DNA from: Trichlorobacter ammonificans
GTDB taxonomy: Bacteria > Desulfobacterota > Desulfuromonadia > Geobacterales > Pseudopelobacteraceae
Length of the DNA: 64,000 bases
Direction: 5' to 3'
Assembly (NCBI RefSeq): GCF_933509905.1
Contig: NZ_OW150024.1
Span: 1,538,001 to 1,602,000 of the forward strand
Shown here: in pieces, positions 8,644 to 17,056 of the stretch
Numbering within the stretch: the first letter of the stretch is position 1
Layout: every line of letters starts with the position of its first letter
Translations under genes and position numbers: made by a program
Notes under the pieces: model-generated
Told to the model about the DNA's origin: nothing
Seen by the model: only the letters and a program-made list of their open reading frames with translations
Databases searched by the model: none

Positions 8644-9434
8644 TGCATCTCCCTCCGGTTGAAGATCAGCATGGCGCCCCCCAGCAGCATGGCGGTGTAG
8701 GCGATGAAATAGAGCAACGTCAGCCCCAGCCCGGCTGCGGTGGGCATGATGCCGTAGATGGCGTTCACCTTCAAATCAAACCCGGCCAGGTTGGGCAGCA
8801 GGTAGTAGACCGCGCTCACCACCGGTTTCAACAGGGGGGAGACGGTCTGGGCCGCTGCGGGAGAATGGACGTACTCGTACACCTGCTGGCTGACGCCGCT
8901 GGACAGGAAGGCGCAGATGGTACCGAAGATCGGCAGGAAAAAGGAGGTGCTCACCGTGGAGAGCAGCAGGGCCACCGCCACCAGCAGGATATATTTAAGG
9001 GTGGCGAACAGCACCGCCAGCACCAGCAGGCTCCAGACCACCGGCCGGTCCGACGGGTAGATGCCCGAGGCCAGCTTCACCGCCAGCAGCGCCACGGTCC
9101 CCAGCACCGCCGAGGTCAGCGCCAGGAACAGGGCCAGACCGAAGAACCGCCCCAAAAGGTAGGAACTGCGGCTGATCGGCAGGCTGAGCACGCTGTAGGT
9201 ATAGCGCCGCTCCATATCCTTCCAGAGGGAGGTGGCCCCCAGGAACACCGACAAGAGCAGCAGGATGAAGGAGAGCAGGGAAAGGGACAGGGTGATGGAC
9301 AGCTCGGTCACCTGCCGCATGGAGAGCGAGGCGGCGGAGGGGATGAACAGGAACAGCACCCCCAGGGCCATGATCCCCTGAAAGACCCGGTCGCGGAAGA
9401 TGCCGCGCAGGGTGGTTAGCATGATGTCGCGCAT
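8640..9434 (-). CDS. ABC-2 type permease
   Basis: This 264-residue integral membrane protein has about six hydrophobic helices, starting with one near 18-35 and ending near 235-255. The arrangement fits the ABC-2/NosY-type permease that pairs with NatA/CcmA-like ATPases. The charged loop [27 protein letters not shown] is cut here into its key points: a KDMERR turn and a SLPISR motif that recur in this group. It heads the three-gene operon. The start at 9434 follows AAGGAG 12 bases upstream. The substrate cannot be predicted. Confidence 0.9.
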   Translation of the reverse strand: MRDIMLTTLRGIFRDRVFQGIMALGVLFLFIPSAASLSMRQVTELSITLSLSLLSFILLLLSVFLGATSLWKDMERRYTYSVLSLPISRSSYLLGRFFGLALFLALTSAVLGTVALLAVKLASGIYPSDRPVVWSLLVLAVLFATLKYILLVAVALLLSTVSTSFFLPIFGTICAFLSSGVSQQVYEYVHSPAAAQTVSPLLKPVVSAVYYLLPNLAGFDLKVNAIYGIMPTAAGLGLTLLYFIAYTAMLLGGAMLIFNRREMQ

Positions 9435-9593
9435 GGTAGTGCTCGTCTCCTTACTGGTAGCGGCTGGCCGTCAATGGCTGACAAGTGTAATCAGTTCCGC
9501 CGCATGTTGCAAGGATGGAAGCTGACCGGTGGCGGCGGAGCCGAGGCTGTGGTACATACTGTGGCACCATCACCGCACCGAGAGGACCACACC

Positions 9594-11117
9594 ATGACCA
9601 CCACCCCATGCTGGCGCCGCTTTCAGGACACCCTCTGCCACTGCCCCGACCTGGGCCTCTGGCTGGACATCAGCCGGATGAACTTCCCCGACGACTTCTT
9701 CAGCAGCCAGGAACCGGCGGTCCGGCGGGCCCTGGCCGCCATGGCCCGGCTTGAGTCCGGCATTATCGCCAACCCGGATGAAAACCGGATGGTGGGGCAC
9801 TACTGGCTGCGGGCCCCGGAACTGGCCCCCTCCCCTGCCCTGACCACGGAGATCAAAGAGACGGTCCAGCGGATTCTCGCCTTCACCGCAGAGATTCATA
9901 GCGGCAAACGGACCGCCCCCGGCGGCCGTCCCTTCAGGAAGCTGCTGGTCATCGGCATCGGCGGCTCCGCCCTGGGCCCCCAGTTCGTGGCCGACGCCCT
10001 GGGCGGCCCCCACGATCTCCTGACCCCCTACTTCCTGGACAACACCGACCCGGACGGCATGGACCGGGTCTTCGGCCAGATGGGCGACCTTGCGGACTGC
10101 CTGGCCATTGTCATCTCCAAAAGCGGTTCCACCAAGGAAACCCGCAACGGCATGCTGGAGGCCCGGGCAGCCTGGCAGCGGGCCGGGCTCGACTTCAGCC
10201 GCCAGGCCGTGGCCATCACCGGCACCGGCAGCGAACTGGACACACTGGCCATTGCCGAAGGCTGGCTGGAGCGGTTCCCCATGTGGGACTGGGTGGGGGG
10301 GCGCACCTCCGTCACCTCGGCCGTGGGGCTCTTGCCCGCGGCCCTGCAGGGGATCGACATCAGCGCCCTTCTGGCCGGAGCCCGCACCGCCGACCAGGCC
10401 ACCCGCGAAAGCGACATCCGCCGCAACCCGGCGGCGCTGATGGCTCTCATGTGGCTCCAGGGCTCCAGCGGCTGCGGCAAGCGGGACCTGGTCATGCTCC
10501 CCTACAAGGACCGGTTGCTCCTCTTCTCCCGTTACCTGCAGCAGTTGATCATGGAATCCATCGGCAAGGACCGGGACCTGGACGGCAACCAGGTGGCTCA
10601 GGGGCTCACGGTCTACGGCAACAAAGGCTCCACGGACCAGCATGCCTACGTGCAGCAGTTGCGGGACGGGGTACACAACTTCTTCGTCACCTTCATCGAA
10701 GTATTGCAGGACAGAAGCGGCGCCTCACTGGAGGTGGAACCGGGGGTCACCAGCGGCGACTACCTGTTCGGTTTCCTCTACGGCACCCGCCAAGCCCTGG
10801 CGGAAAAGGGGCGGGAATCCATGACCCTTACCGTGGAGCGGATCGACCCCGCCACCATCGGCGCCCTGATCGCCCTGTTCGAGCGGACCGTGGGGCTGTA
10901 CGCCTCCCTCGTCAACATCAACGCCTACCATCAGCCGGGGGTTGAAGCGGGCAAGAAAGCCGCCGGTGCGGTGATTGAACTGCAGAAAAAAGTGCGGGCC
11001 CACCTGGCGGACCATCCGGGGAGCAGCGACCCGACGGCCGTGGCCGCTGCCCTGGGGGTGCCGGAGCAGACGGAGCTGGTCTTTGCCATTTTGCGGCGGC
11101 TGGCGGTGCGGGGGTAA
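9594..11117 (+). CDS. pgi: glucose-6-phosphate isomerase
   Basis: This enzyme interconverts glucose 6-phosphate and fructose 6-phosphate in the cytoplasm. The SIS-domain signatures are present: [17 protein letters not shown], the sugar-phosphate-binding [23 protein letters not shown] and the catalytic region [11 protein letters not shown]. The length of 507 residues is a little shorter than the 549 of the E. coli enzyme and fits other bacterial forms. The frame is open from 9474, but the ATG at 9594, preceded by GAGAGGA, gives the normal N-terminus. It is transcribed away from the ABC operon and is followed by an accessory segment. Confidence 0.96.
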   Translation: MTTTPCWRRFQDTLCHCPDLGLWLDISRMNFPDDFFSSQEPAVRRALAAMARLESGIIANPDENRMVGHYWLRAPELAPSPALTTEIKETVQRILAFTAEIHSGKRTAPGGRPFRKLLVIGIGGSALGPQFVADALGGPHDLLTPYFLDNTDPDGMDRVFGQMGDLADCLAIVISKSGSTKETRNGMLEARAAWQRAGLDFSRQAVAITGTGSELDTLAIAEGWLERFPMWDWVGGRTSVTSAVGLLPAALQGIDISALLAGARTADQATRESDIRRNPAALMALMWLQGSSGCGKRDLVMLPYKDRLLLFSRYLQQLIMESIGKDRDLDGNQVAQGLTVYGNKGSTDQHAYVQQLRDGVHNFFVTFIEVLQDRSGASLEVEPGVTSGDYLFGFLYGTRQALAEKGRESMTLTVERIDPATIGALIALFERTVGLYASLVNINAYHQPGVEAGKKAAGAVIELQKKVRAHLADHPGSSDPTAVAAALGVPEQTELVFAILRRLAVRG

Positions 11118-11156
11118 AACAGCTCCGGTACGGCAAGACGTTGCTTGCGAAAGCAG

Positions 11157-11421
11157 TCTGGCAGTCGCCGGAAGCGCAGCAGGAACACGGTCATCACCCC
11201 GGCTTGCACGCCATGGCGTACCGTGTTATCGCACAACGAAATCCTGATCGATACGAGTTCGTATGAATGCAGTGGCCATTTCCCCCAAGTTTCAGGTCGC
11301 CATCCCCAAAGATGTCCGCAACCAACTGCACCTGGTGCCGGGGCAAATGATGCAGGTCACCCCCTGCGAAGGGCGGATCGAGATCATCCCCGAGCGGAGC
11401 ATCACCGAGATGTGCGGCTTT
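11157..11421. repeat. left copy of a ~265-bp direct repeat (vapB region)
   Basis: This stretch matches 15909-16176 over its whole length with scattered substitutions, starting near GCAGCAGGAACAC and ending just after the codons for SITEM-GF of the antitoxin. It contains the vapB promoter region, the operator palindrome and about 52 codons of vapB. The match stops abruptly at GGCTTTC, and the two copies then differ. The copies flank about 4.5 kb carrying two hydrolase genes and a RAYT element. Confidence 0.85.
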
Positions 11422-11475
11422 CGGAAAACCAGGGACGCTTCCCATATTTTTATGAAAACGGGGAAATGTTTCTGA
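11263..11475 (+). pseudogene. truncated vapB-like antitoxin copy without toxin
   Basis: A 70-codon frame starts with the same N-terminus as the VapB at 16017 (MNAVAISPKFQV then IPKDVRNQLHLVPGQM), a swapped-hairpin AbrB/SpoVT DNA-binding fold. Identity to that VapB ends at about residue 52. The last 18 residues are unrelated, and the toxin-binding tail is missing. No vapC follows. The operator half-sites at 11251-11264 are spaced by 2 bases, not 3 as at the intact locus. It might still make a DNA-binding protein able to bind the vapBC operator. Pseudogene status is inferred from the missing tail and partner. Confidence 0.75.
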
Positions 11476-11508
11476 TTTCCTGATTAATCCAGAGCATGGA
11501 GGCCCTGT

Positions 11509-12729
11509 ATGTACAAAATATTCAAACGTATTGCTATTGTGGTGTCATCAGTACTATTAGCCGCCTGCGGAAGCGATAATCAACCTCAGCCAAACATCGT
11601 CCAACAACAACTCCAGGATGTGCTCGTATCCAAGTACGCAGCGTATACATCCGCCAATAATTTGCCCGAGAACGCCGGCGCACTGGTGTACATCCATACG
11701 CCGAACGGAGTATCGGTCGCCACTGCCGGTTTTTCTTCGCATGTCAATGAGAACTACCACTTCAGAATAGCCAGCAATACCAAAACATTCACTGCTGCGG
11801 CCATTATGCTGCTTGATCAGCAGAAACGCCTTAACATTGATGACCATGTAACGGACACGATACCCAATAAAGCCATACCCTACCTGCCAACGTCTCCTAG
11901 CTATCAGATACCGTACAAGAGCTCCATTACCATCAAGCAATTATTATCGCACCGTGCCGGTGTGTTTGACGTAACCAACGATCCGGTCCCCCCATCCAGC
12001 AACGCCGTGTATGCAGGAAAAACCTATGTGGAGGAGTATATCTACAAAACACTCGGTGACGGGGACCACCAGTTCACCTTCGATGAGCTTGTCGGCGTCA
12101 ATGCAGTAAATCAGCTCTCCTACTGGCCTCCGGACGGCGGTTATCACTACAGTAACACCGGCTACTCCCTACTGGCCGTCATTATTGAACGAGTGACGGG
12201 ACAAAGCTATGGTCAATTCATTGCCGAAACCTTTTTTGCACCAATGGGGCTCAATGCAACATCAGCCCCCTGGTCTTCCAACGAACGCGCTCTTCCGCAA
12301 CCATTCATGCGGGGATTCAGCAACACAGGAGACGGCTACCGGGAAACCACCGAGGACAACATGTCGGCCAACGTCGCAGAGGGCAACATCATCTCCACCG
12401 CGGCCGACCTGGCCACATGGATAAGGACGCTTCTGACCGGTAACGGGCCGGTCAACAAGAGCCAGGTGGCCCGCATGATTACCATCCCGCCGGGCAATGA
12501 GCAGAAGCAGTATGCGCTGGGAATCAGCCGTTATGCCGATATCGGTTACGGACATACCGGTGCACACATGGGGTACATGAGTCTATCCGCATACAATCCC
12601 CAGGACAATCTGACGGTAGTGGTATTTTTGCCCTTTCTCGACTTTACAAAGGTCGACAAGCAGGGGGAATTCCTGCTCGGCCTGGGTAAAGAGGCACGGA
12701 AAATCGCCGGGCACATGGAGCCCTGGTAA
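11509..12729 (+). CDS. serine hydrolase lipoprotein, class C beta-lactamase/DD-peptidase fold
   Basis: This 406-residue protein has the penicillin-recognition fold: catalytic Ser89 and Lys92 in SNTK, Tyr214-Ser-Asn216 as the YxN motif, and His349-Thr-Gly351 as the KTG-equivalent. The N-terminus is a lipoprotein signal with lipobox LLAAC (Cys20), so it is probably anchored to a membrane facing the periplasm. Family members include D-Ala-D-Ala carboxypeptidases, esterases and beta-lactamases, and which one this is cannot be told. GGAGG precedes the start. The gene is visibly AT-richer than pgi, which suggests acquisition. A related gene follows. Confidence 0.9.
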   Translation: MYKIFKRIAIVVSSVLLAACGSDNQPQPNIVQQQLQDVLVSKYAAYTSANNLPENAGALVYIHTPNGVSVATAGFSSHVNENYHFRIASNTKTFTAAAIMLLDQQKRLNIDDHVTDTIPNKAIPYLPTSPSYQIPYKSSITIKQLLSHRAGVFDVTNDPVPPSSNAVYAGKTYVEEYIYKTLGDGDHQFTFDELVGVNAVNQLSYWPPDGGYHYSNTGYSLLAVIIERVTGQSYGQFIAETFFAPMGLNATSAPWSSNERALPQPFMRGFSNTGDGYRETTEDNMSANVAEGNIISTAADLATWIRTLLTGNGPVNKSQVARMITIPPGNEQKQYALGISRYADIGYGHTGAHMGYMSLSAYNPQDNLTVVVFLPFLDFTKVDKQGEFLLGLGKEARKIAGHMEPW

Positions 12730-12861
12730 CACTACGGAGCTCTCAACAACGGATACCGGCACGATCGGCTGCCTGAGCGTAACGATATCCTGACTCGATA
12801 GACAGCTACCATCATCTCGACGATGCTCTTGTATGTGTGCCACGAAGAAGGAGTTTTCCAT

Positions 12862-14925
12862 ATGAAGCCGTTGAGATCTGTCATCGTCGCGGTGTGCTGT
12901 CTGGTGTACCTTCTGTACATAAGTGGCTGTTCCTCTTCTTCCCCCGGCTACACCGCCACCATTAACGAGGGAAGAACGGCCGCAAGGGAAATGATGGAAC
13001 AAACCGGCGCTTCGTCGATTTCACTGGCCCTTATCGACGGAGAGCAGGTGGTATGGACGGAAACCTTCGGGCTTGCGGATAAAGCGTCCCGGACAGCCCC
13101 ATCGGCAGATACCATGTACTGTATTGGCTCCACCAGCAAGATGGTGGCAGCCATTGCCGTCATGAAACTGGTGGACCTGGGACTGATCTCCCTCGACAGG
13201 CCGCTTAGGAACTACATCACCTCCTTCAGCATGGCATCGCCCGAGTATGCGCAGGTAACCGTCAGAATGCTGCTCAACCATTCGGCAGGCTTCCCCGGCG
13301 GAGACTACCGCAATTCGGAAACATCCACCCCCCTGCCGTTCAGCTTTTCCGCCCAAGTCCTGGAAACCCTCAAGACCCAGCGGCTCAAGCATGCACCGGG
13401 CTATATGAGCGTCTATGCCAATGACGGTTTTACCCTTATAGAACAGCTCGTTTCGGCGGTTACCGGCAAAAGCTATGCGCAGTTCGTTCAGGAAGAGATA
13501 TTTACCCCGCTGGGTATGAATACCAGCCGCTATCCTCTGGATTACTTCCCGGACGGCAGCTTTGCTAAACGATATGCCGATGACAGCCCCCAGCCGCAAC
13601 TATTTTTGAACAGCTTCGGTTCCGGGGGGCTCTACAGCACGCCGGGGGATATGGCGAAAATAGCCATGATGTTTCTGAAAAAAGGAAAGGTCGGCACGGT
13701 CCGCATCCTTTCGGAAGCATCGGTTGCGGCGATGGGGGTCGACCAAACGCTCTTCAGCTTTAATCCGGTGAAGTCAAAATCTTTCAGCTATGGCCTGGGC
13801 TGGGATACGGTGATTCAGCCGGGGCTGGGTGCGGTCGGTGTGACCGGATGGCAAAAAGGGGGGGATGTAACGCTCTATGGCTCGGCCATGATCGTCGCGC
13901 CGGCAGATGGGTTGGCAGTGGTGGTCATGGGTGCTTCAAACAGTTTCGGATCGGGCAGCGCGACCGTTATTGCGGAGCGGATCCTGCTGAGGGCGCTGGC
14001 GGAAAAGGGTAGGATTGCTGCCATGCCGACACCGTTGAATCTCCCCACCCGCCCCTTGAAAACAGCATCTTCGGGCCAGTTGGATTCGGCCGTCGGGTAC
14101 TATGCCAGCAACTCGACCGTCATGCGGGTGCAAAAGCAGCCGGACGATTCGTTAAGCATAGCCAGATACGATGCCGCAACCTCTGCGTGGCAATCCTGGA
14201 TCACCGGACTGAAACTGCGAGACGACGACCGGTTTTCCAACAACGAAAAACCAGGAATGTCCTTTTCATTCATAACCACGGATGCTCGGCAGTACGTAAC
14301 AATCAGGTATGTTACCGGCTACGGCCATTACCAGGATGATATAATCCAGGGTCAGAAAATCGCCGCCCCGGGACTACCGGCTGCGTGGAGCAGCAGAGCA
14401 GGCAAAAGCTGGCTGCTGGCAAATGAGTATCGCGATTCTGAGGCATGGGAGTCGCCGCTGATGCGCCTGAATACGTTCGATGGCTTTCTCGCGGTAAACA
14501 GAGGAGGAGGGCTTCAGGTGGTTGACCCGGCTGCCGGCGACACCAGGGCAGGCATGATGCTGACAATTCCGCAAGTATACGGCAGGGATCTGGACGACGT
14601 CGCTATAGACACGACCCGCGGTGAAGAATGGATTCGCTTAGGCAGCACCCTGTATCGCCCACAGGAGACAATCACCGCGCTGTCTGCCGGAAGCTCCGCC
14701 GTCACGATAGGTGCCGAAGGGTTTGCTGAATGGCGTAAACTCCCGCCAACAGGTTCCGTATCCATCAGCGGCGCCTCCGTATGGAGGCTGTATGACGCCG
14801 GGCTCGAGCAGAAGGCAACGGGCACGGGGGACGGCAGTACCATGCTGCCCGATTCCGGAACGGCGGCCTATCTGGTGCTATCGGCTCCGCCCGGCACCCG
14901 GATCACCCTGAACCTGGTACAGTAA
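12862..14925 (+). CDS. serine hydrolase lipoprotein, beta-lactamase fold with long C-terminal extension
   Basis: This 687-residue relative of the preceding gene has a lipoprotein signal with lipobox YISGC (Cys23), Ser90-Thr-Ser-Lys93 as catalytic SxxK, and Tyr185-Ala-Asn187 as YxN. The third motif is probably near TGWQKGGD (about residues 329-336). The hydrolase domain ends near 385; the remaining 300 residues are an uncharacterised, probably beta-rich domain of the kind found behind some Pab87/esterase-type hydrolases. The start at 12862 follows AAGGAG, whereas the longer frame from 12823 would bury the signal peptide. Substrate unknown. It sits in the accessory segment between the vapB repeats. 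Confidence 0.88.
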   Translation: MKPLRSVIVAVCCLVYLLYISGCSSSSPGYTATINEGRTAAREMMEQTGASSISLALIDGEQVVWTETFGLADKASRTAPSADTMYCIGSTSKMVAAIAVMKLVDLGLISLDRPLRNYITSFSMASPEYAQVTVRMLLNHSAGFPGGDYRNSETSTPLPFSFSAQVLETLKTQRLKHAPGYMSVYANDGFTLIEQLVSAVTGKSYAQFVQEEIFTPLGMNTSRYPLDYFPDGSFAKRYADDSPQPQLFLNSFGSGGLYSTPGDMAKIAMMFLKKGKVGTVRILSEASVAAMGVDQTLFSFNPVKSKSFSYGLGWDTVIQPGLGAVGVTGWQKGGDVTLYGSAMIVAPADGLAVVVMGASNSFGSGSATVIAERILLRALAEKGRIAAMPTPLNLPTRPLKTASSGQLDSAVGYYASNSTVMRVQKQPDDSLSIARYDAATSAWQSWITGLKLRDDDRFSNNEKPGMSFSFITTDARQYVTIRYVTGYGHYQDDIIQGQKIAAPGLPAAWSSRAGKSWLLANEYRDSEAWESPLMRLNTFDGFLAVNRGGGLQVVDPAAGDTRAGMMLTIPQVYGRDLDDVAIDTTRGEEWIRLGSTLYRPQETITALSAGSSAVTIGAEGFAEWRKLPPTGSVSISGASVWRLYDAGLEQKATGTGDGSTMLPDSGTAAYLVLSAPPGTRITLNLVQ

Positions 14926-14973
14926 AAACGGGTACAATGAGGAGCATGCACCACATTGACATGGTTCATGGTT

Positions 14974-15901
14974 GGGGTCGGACCAAAATAACAATTCGAG
15001 TTTATTAAGATAATCTCAAAAATCAGCCTCATTTTCACGCTTAGAAGTGCATTTTTACCCATCGAAACGAGCTTTTAAGAATGGCACGCGCAAATCGACA
15101 CCATATTCCGGGGCAAGTGTGGCATATCACCCATCGCTGCCATAAAAAGGAATTTCTCCTGAAGTTTGCCAGGGACCGGCGGCGCTGGCAAACATGGCTG
15201 TTTGAAGCCAGGAAACGTTTTGGCCTTCGAGTGCTCAACTATGTGGTTACATCCAATCACATACACCTCCTCGTAATCGATAGCGGTCCTGAGGTGATTC
15301 CCAACAGCATCCAGCTTATTGCGGGAAGGACTGCCCAAGAATTCAATCAGCGTAAAGAGCGGAAGGGTGCATTTTGGGAAGACCGTTATCACGCCACTGC
15401 CGTTGAACGGAATGAACATCTGATCCGCTGCCTTGTGTACATTGATCTGAACATGGTCCGAGCGGGAGTGGTAAAGCATCCGTCCGAGTGGGAGGCGGGA
15501 GGCTTCAACGAGATTCAGAATCCACCCGCTCGGTACGGGGTGATCGATCGCCACGGGCTACACGAGTTCTGCGGCATCCCCGAATGCGAGTCTTTTGCCG
15601 AGCATCACCGGCATTGGGTACAAGATGCCTTGCAAAATAACGCGAGCAAGCGGGAGCGTCTCTGGACCGAGGCAATTGCCGTCGGCAGCAGCGGTTATGT
15701 TGAAGAAATAAAAGGGAAGCTGGGGACAAGGGCAGTCGGCAGAAAGATTGAAAAGCATGATGGCGATATCTGCATCATCAGAGAACAGCCAGTTTCTTAT
15801 AATGCCGTTTTCGACCAGGAAAACGAGGCTCTAAGGCAGGAAAATGGTTGTTATTGGGAGAGTTTTTGATTGAAATCAGGACATTAGCTTGGTCCGACCC
15901 C
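14974..15901 (+). mobile_element. RAYT-type element with 13-bp terminal inverted repeats
   Basis: GGGGTCGGACCAA at 14974-14986 is the exact reverse complement of TTGGTCCGACCCC at 15889-15901, and the match extends to 15 of 16 bases outwards. The repeats enclose a single Y1 transposase gene. The 9 bases GGTCGGACC are nearly palindromic, as in the REP sequences recognised by RAYT enzymes. No target duplication is visible, in keeping with this transposase class. Confidence 0.85.
15081..15869 (+). CDS. REP-associated tyrosine transposase (RAYT, Y1/HUH family)
   Basis: This 262-residue HUH nuclease has the metal-binding His60-Ile-His62 motif (SNHIHLLV) and the catalytic Tyr120 in YIDLNMVRAGVV, both intact. 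The N-terminal R-x-x-x-PG-x-x-x-HI-x-R pattern is typical of RAYTs of the IS200/IS605 superfamily. These single-domesticated transposases bind and cut REP hairpins. The C-terminal 90 residues are an extension seen in longer RAYTs. The gene is framed by the 13-bp inverted repeats at 14974 and 15889. It has no strong ribosome-binding site. The element ends only 8 bases before the right vapB repeat. Confidence 0.92.
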   Translation: MARANRHHIPGQVWHITHRCHKKEFLLKFARDRRRWQTWLFEARKRFGLRVLNYVVTSNHIHLLVIDSGPEVIPNSIQLIAGRTAQEFNQRKERKGAFWEDRYHATAVERNEHLIRCLVYIDLNMVRAGVVKHPSEWEAGGFNEIQNPPARYGVIDRHGLHEFCGIPECESFAEHHRHWVQDALQNNASKRERLWTEAIAVGSSGYVEEIKGKLGTRAVGRKIEKHDGDICIIREQPVSYNAVFDQENEALRQENGCYWESF

Positions 15902-15956
15902 AGCCACCACTCCGGCAACCGCAGGAAACGCAGCAGGAACACTGTCATCACCCGGC

Positions 15957-15985
15957 TTGCACACCATAACGTACCATGTTATCGT
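15957..15985 (+). promoter_or_regulatory. predicted vapBC promoter
   Basis: TTGCAC (15957-15962) and TATCGT (15980-15985) are separated by 17 bases and lie upstream of vapB. The -10 is a moderate match to the sigma-70 consensus. The same arrangement, with changes, is in the left repeat copy. Confidence 0.4.
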
Positions 15986-16003
15986 ACAACGAAATCTTGA
16001 TCG

Positions 16004-16018
16004 ATACGAGGTTCGTAT
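16004..16018. promoter_or_regulatory. vapBC operator palindrome
   Basis: ATACGA-GGT-TCGTAT is a perfect 6-bp inverted repeat with a 3-base centre that overlaps the vapB start codon. VapB/AbrB-fold antitoxins repress their own operon by binding such palindromes. The left copy (11251-11264) has the same half-sites with a 2-base centre. Confidence 0.5.
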
Positions 16019-16223
16019 GAATGCAGTAGCTATTTCCCCCAAGTTTCAGGTCGTCATCCCCAAAGATGTCCGCAACCAACTGCACCTGGTGCCGGGGCAA
16101 ATGGTGCAGGTCATCCCCTACGAAGGGCGGATCGAGATCATCCCCGAGCGGAGCATCACCGAGATGCGCGGCTTTCTGAAAGGGATCGACACCACCTTTG
16201 AACGGGAAGGAGACCGGCAGTGA
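16017..16223 (+). CDS. vapB: VapB-type antitoxin (AbrB/SpoVT fold)
   Basis: This 68-residue antitoxin has an N-terminal swapped-hairpin DNA-binding domain (AISPKFQVVIPKDVRNQL, residues 4-21, and the GRIEIIP strand) and a C-terminal tail (GFLKGIDTTFEREGDRQ) that should wrap around the toxin. It neutralises VapC and represses the operon. Its stop overlaps the GTG start of vapC by 4 bases, the usual coupling. The ATG at 16017 is preferred over the upstream frame start because it matches the left copy and the family N-terminus. Confidence 0.92.
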   Translation: MNAVAISPKFQVVIPKDVRNQLHLVPGQMVQVIPYEGRIEIIPERSITEMRGFLKGIDTTFEREGDRQ

Positions 16224-16600
16224 ACATCGTCGATTCCTCCGGCTGGCTGGAGTACTTTGCAGACGGCCCGAACGCCGAGCAGTTTGTCGCGCCGCTGTCC
16301 GACCGCGAACGGCTGCTGGTGCCGACCATCATCATGCATGAAGTCTTCAAGGTCGTGCTGCGGGAACGTGGCGAAAACAGCGCCCTTCAGGCCGTGGCCC
16401 TGATGCGGCAGGGAACCGTGGCGCCGCTTGGTGAAGATATCGCCCTTTCGGCTGCCCGGCTGGGGGTGGCGCATAAGCTTCCCATGGCTGACAGCATTAT
16501 CCTGGCGACCGCCCGCCTCCACAACGCGACCGTCTGGACCCAGGACGTCGATTTCGAGGGGCTTGACCACGTGCGGTATTTCAAGAAGCAGGCAGTTTGA
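16220..16600 (+). CDS. vapC: VapC toxin, PIN-domain ribonuclease
   Basis: This 126-residue PIN-domain nuclease carries the acidic quartet of the family: Asp5 (NIVDSSGW), Glu41 (MHEVFKV), Asp91 (LPMADSIILATA) and Asp109 or Asp111 (TQDVDF). VapC enzymes cut tRNA or rRNA in a magnesium-dependent way and arrest growth when free of VapB. GTG start at 16220 overlaps the vapB stop. The gene looks intact. Tandem terminators lie 175 bases downstream. Confidence 0.93.
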   Translation: MNIVDSSGWLEYFADGPNAEQFVAPLSDRERLLVPTIIMHEVFKVVLRERGENSALQAVALMRQGTVAPLGEDIALSAARLGVAHKLPMADSIILATARLHNATVWTQDVDFEGLDHVRYFKKQAV

Positions 16601-16775
16601 GCAGCAGAGAAAGCGGGCCTGACGTTCCGACACGCTGATATCCGGGGAGCAACCTGCCCGCTGAAAAATGCTGGACAACAAACCGGCAGTACGTTACAAC
16701 GCAGCAACACAACGCCATTGACAGGAAGGCCCATGCGACAGCGGCTTCCAGAAAAACAAAATAAATTCAACCACT
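16601..16775. other. non-coding spacer after vapC
   Basis: These 175 bases between vapC and the terminators show no frame with a ribosome-binding site. Nothing recognisable was seen. Confidence 0.4.
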
Positions 16776-16803
16776 AAACCCGCCCAAAAGGCGGGTTTTT
16801 CGT
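16776..16803 (+). terminator. intrinsic terminator 1 after vapBC
   Basis: CCCGCC (16779-16784) pairs with GGCGGG (16790-16795), flanked by AA/TT pairs, with a 5-base loop and the T-run TTTTTCGTTTT after it. This is a strong factor-independent terminator. Confidence 0.85.
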
Positions 16804-16830
16804 TTTCCACAGAGTGTGGAAAGTTTTTTT
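16804..16830 (+). terminator. intrinsic terminator 2, directly after the first
   Basis: TTTCCACA (16804-16811) and TGTGGAAA (16815-16822) form a perfect 8-bp stem with a 3-base loop, followed by G and seven Ts. It abuts the first terminator, so the pair gives a double insulation between vapBC and the ATPase/subtilase operon. Confidence 0.75.
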
Positions 16831-17056
16831 CAATGGTCTTGTAACAGGTCGGAATTAATCAGGAAAAAAGTTGTGTAAAATTTCTTTCAATTTAAGGGCT
16901 CAGAGGGGCGGCTGACAGAAAATTGCCAGATGCCAAGTATGACCCTGGTGAGTCTTTCAGGATATGACGTTATCTAGTCAACCAAATGCAGTCTTATTTG
17001 TGATATTAGATAACCGTGTCTGAGACAAGAAGCACAAACTCGCTGAGGAGGCCTCC
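16831..17056. other. AT-rich leader region of the ATPase/subtilase operon
   Basis: This 226-base AT-rich stretch has no supported gene. It must hold the promoter of the operon that starts at 17057; GGAGG precedes that start at about 17046-17050. No -35/-10 pair stands out clearly. Confidence 0.4.

Larger units (their letters stand above)
15909..16176. repeat. right copy of the ~265-bp direct repeat (vapB region)
   Basis: This is the partner of 11157-11421. It holds the promoter, operator and first 53 codons of the intact vapB. The left edge of the homology lies just outside the right inverted repeat of the RAYT element. Confidence 0.85.

Noticed and set aside
16387-16770. 127-codon minus-strand ORF after vapC
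   Set aside because: Overlaps vapC in antisense, no ribosome-binding site and no recognisable domain.
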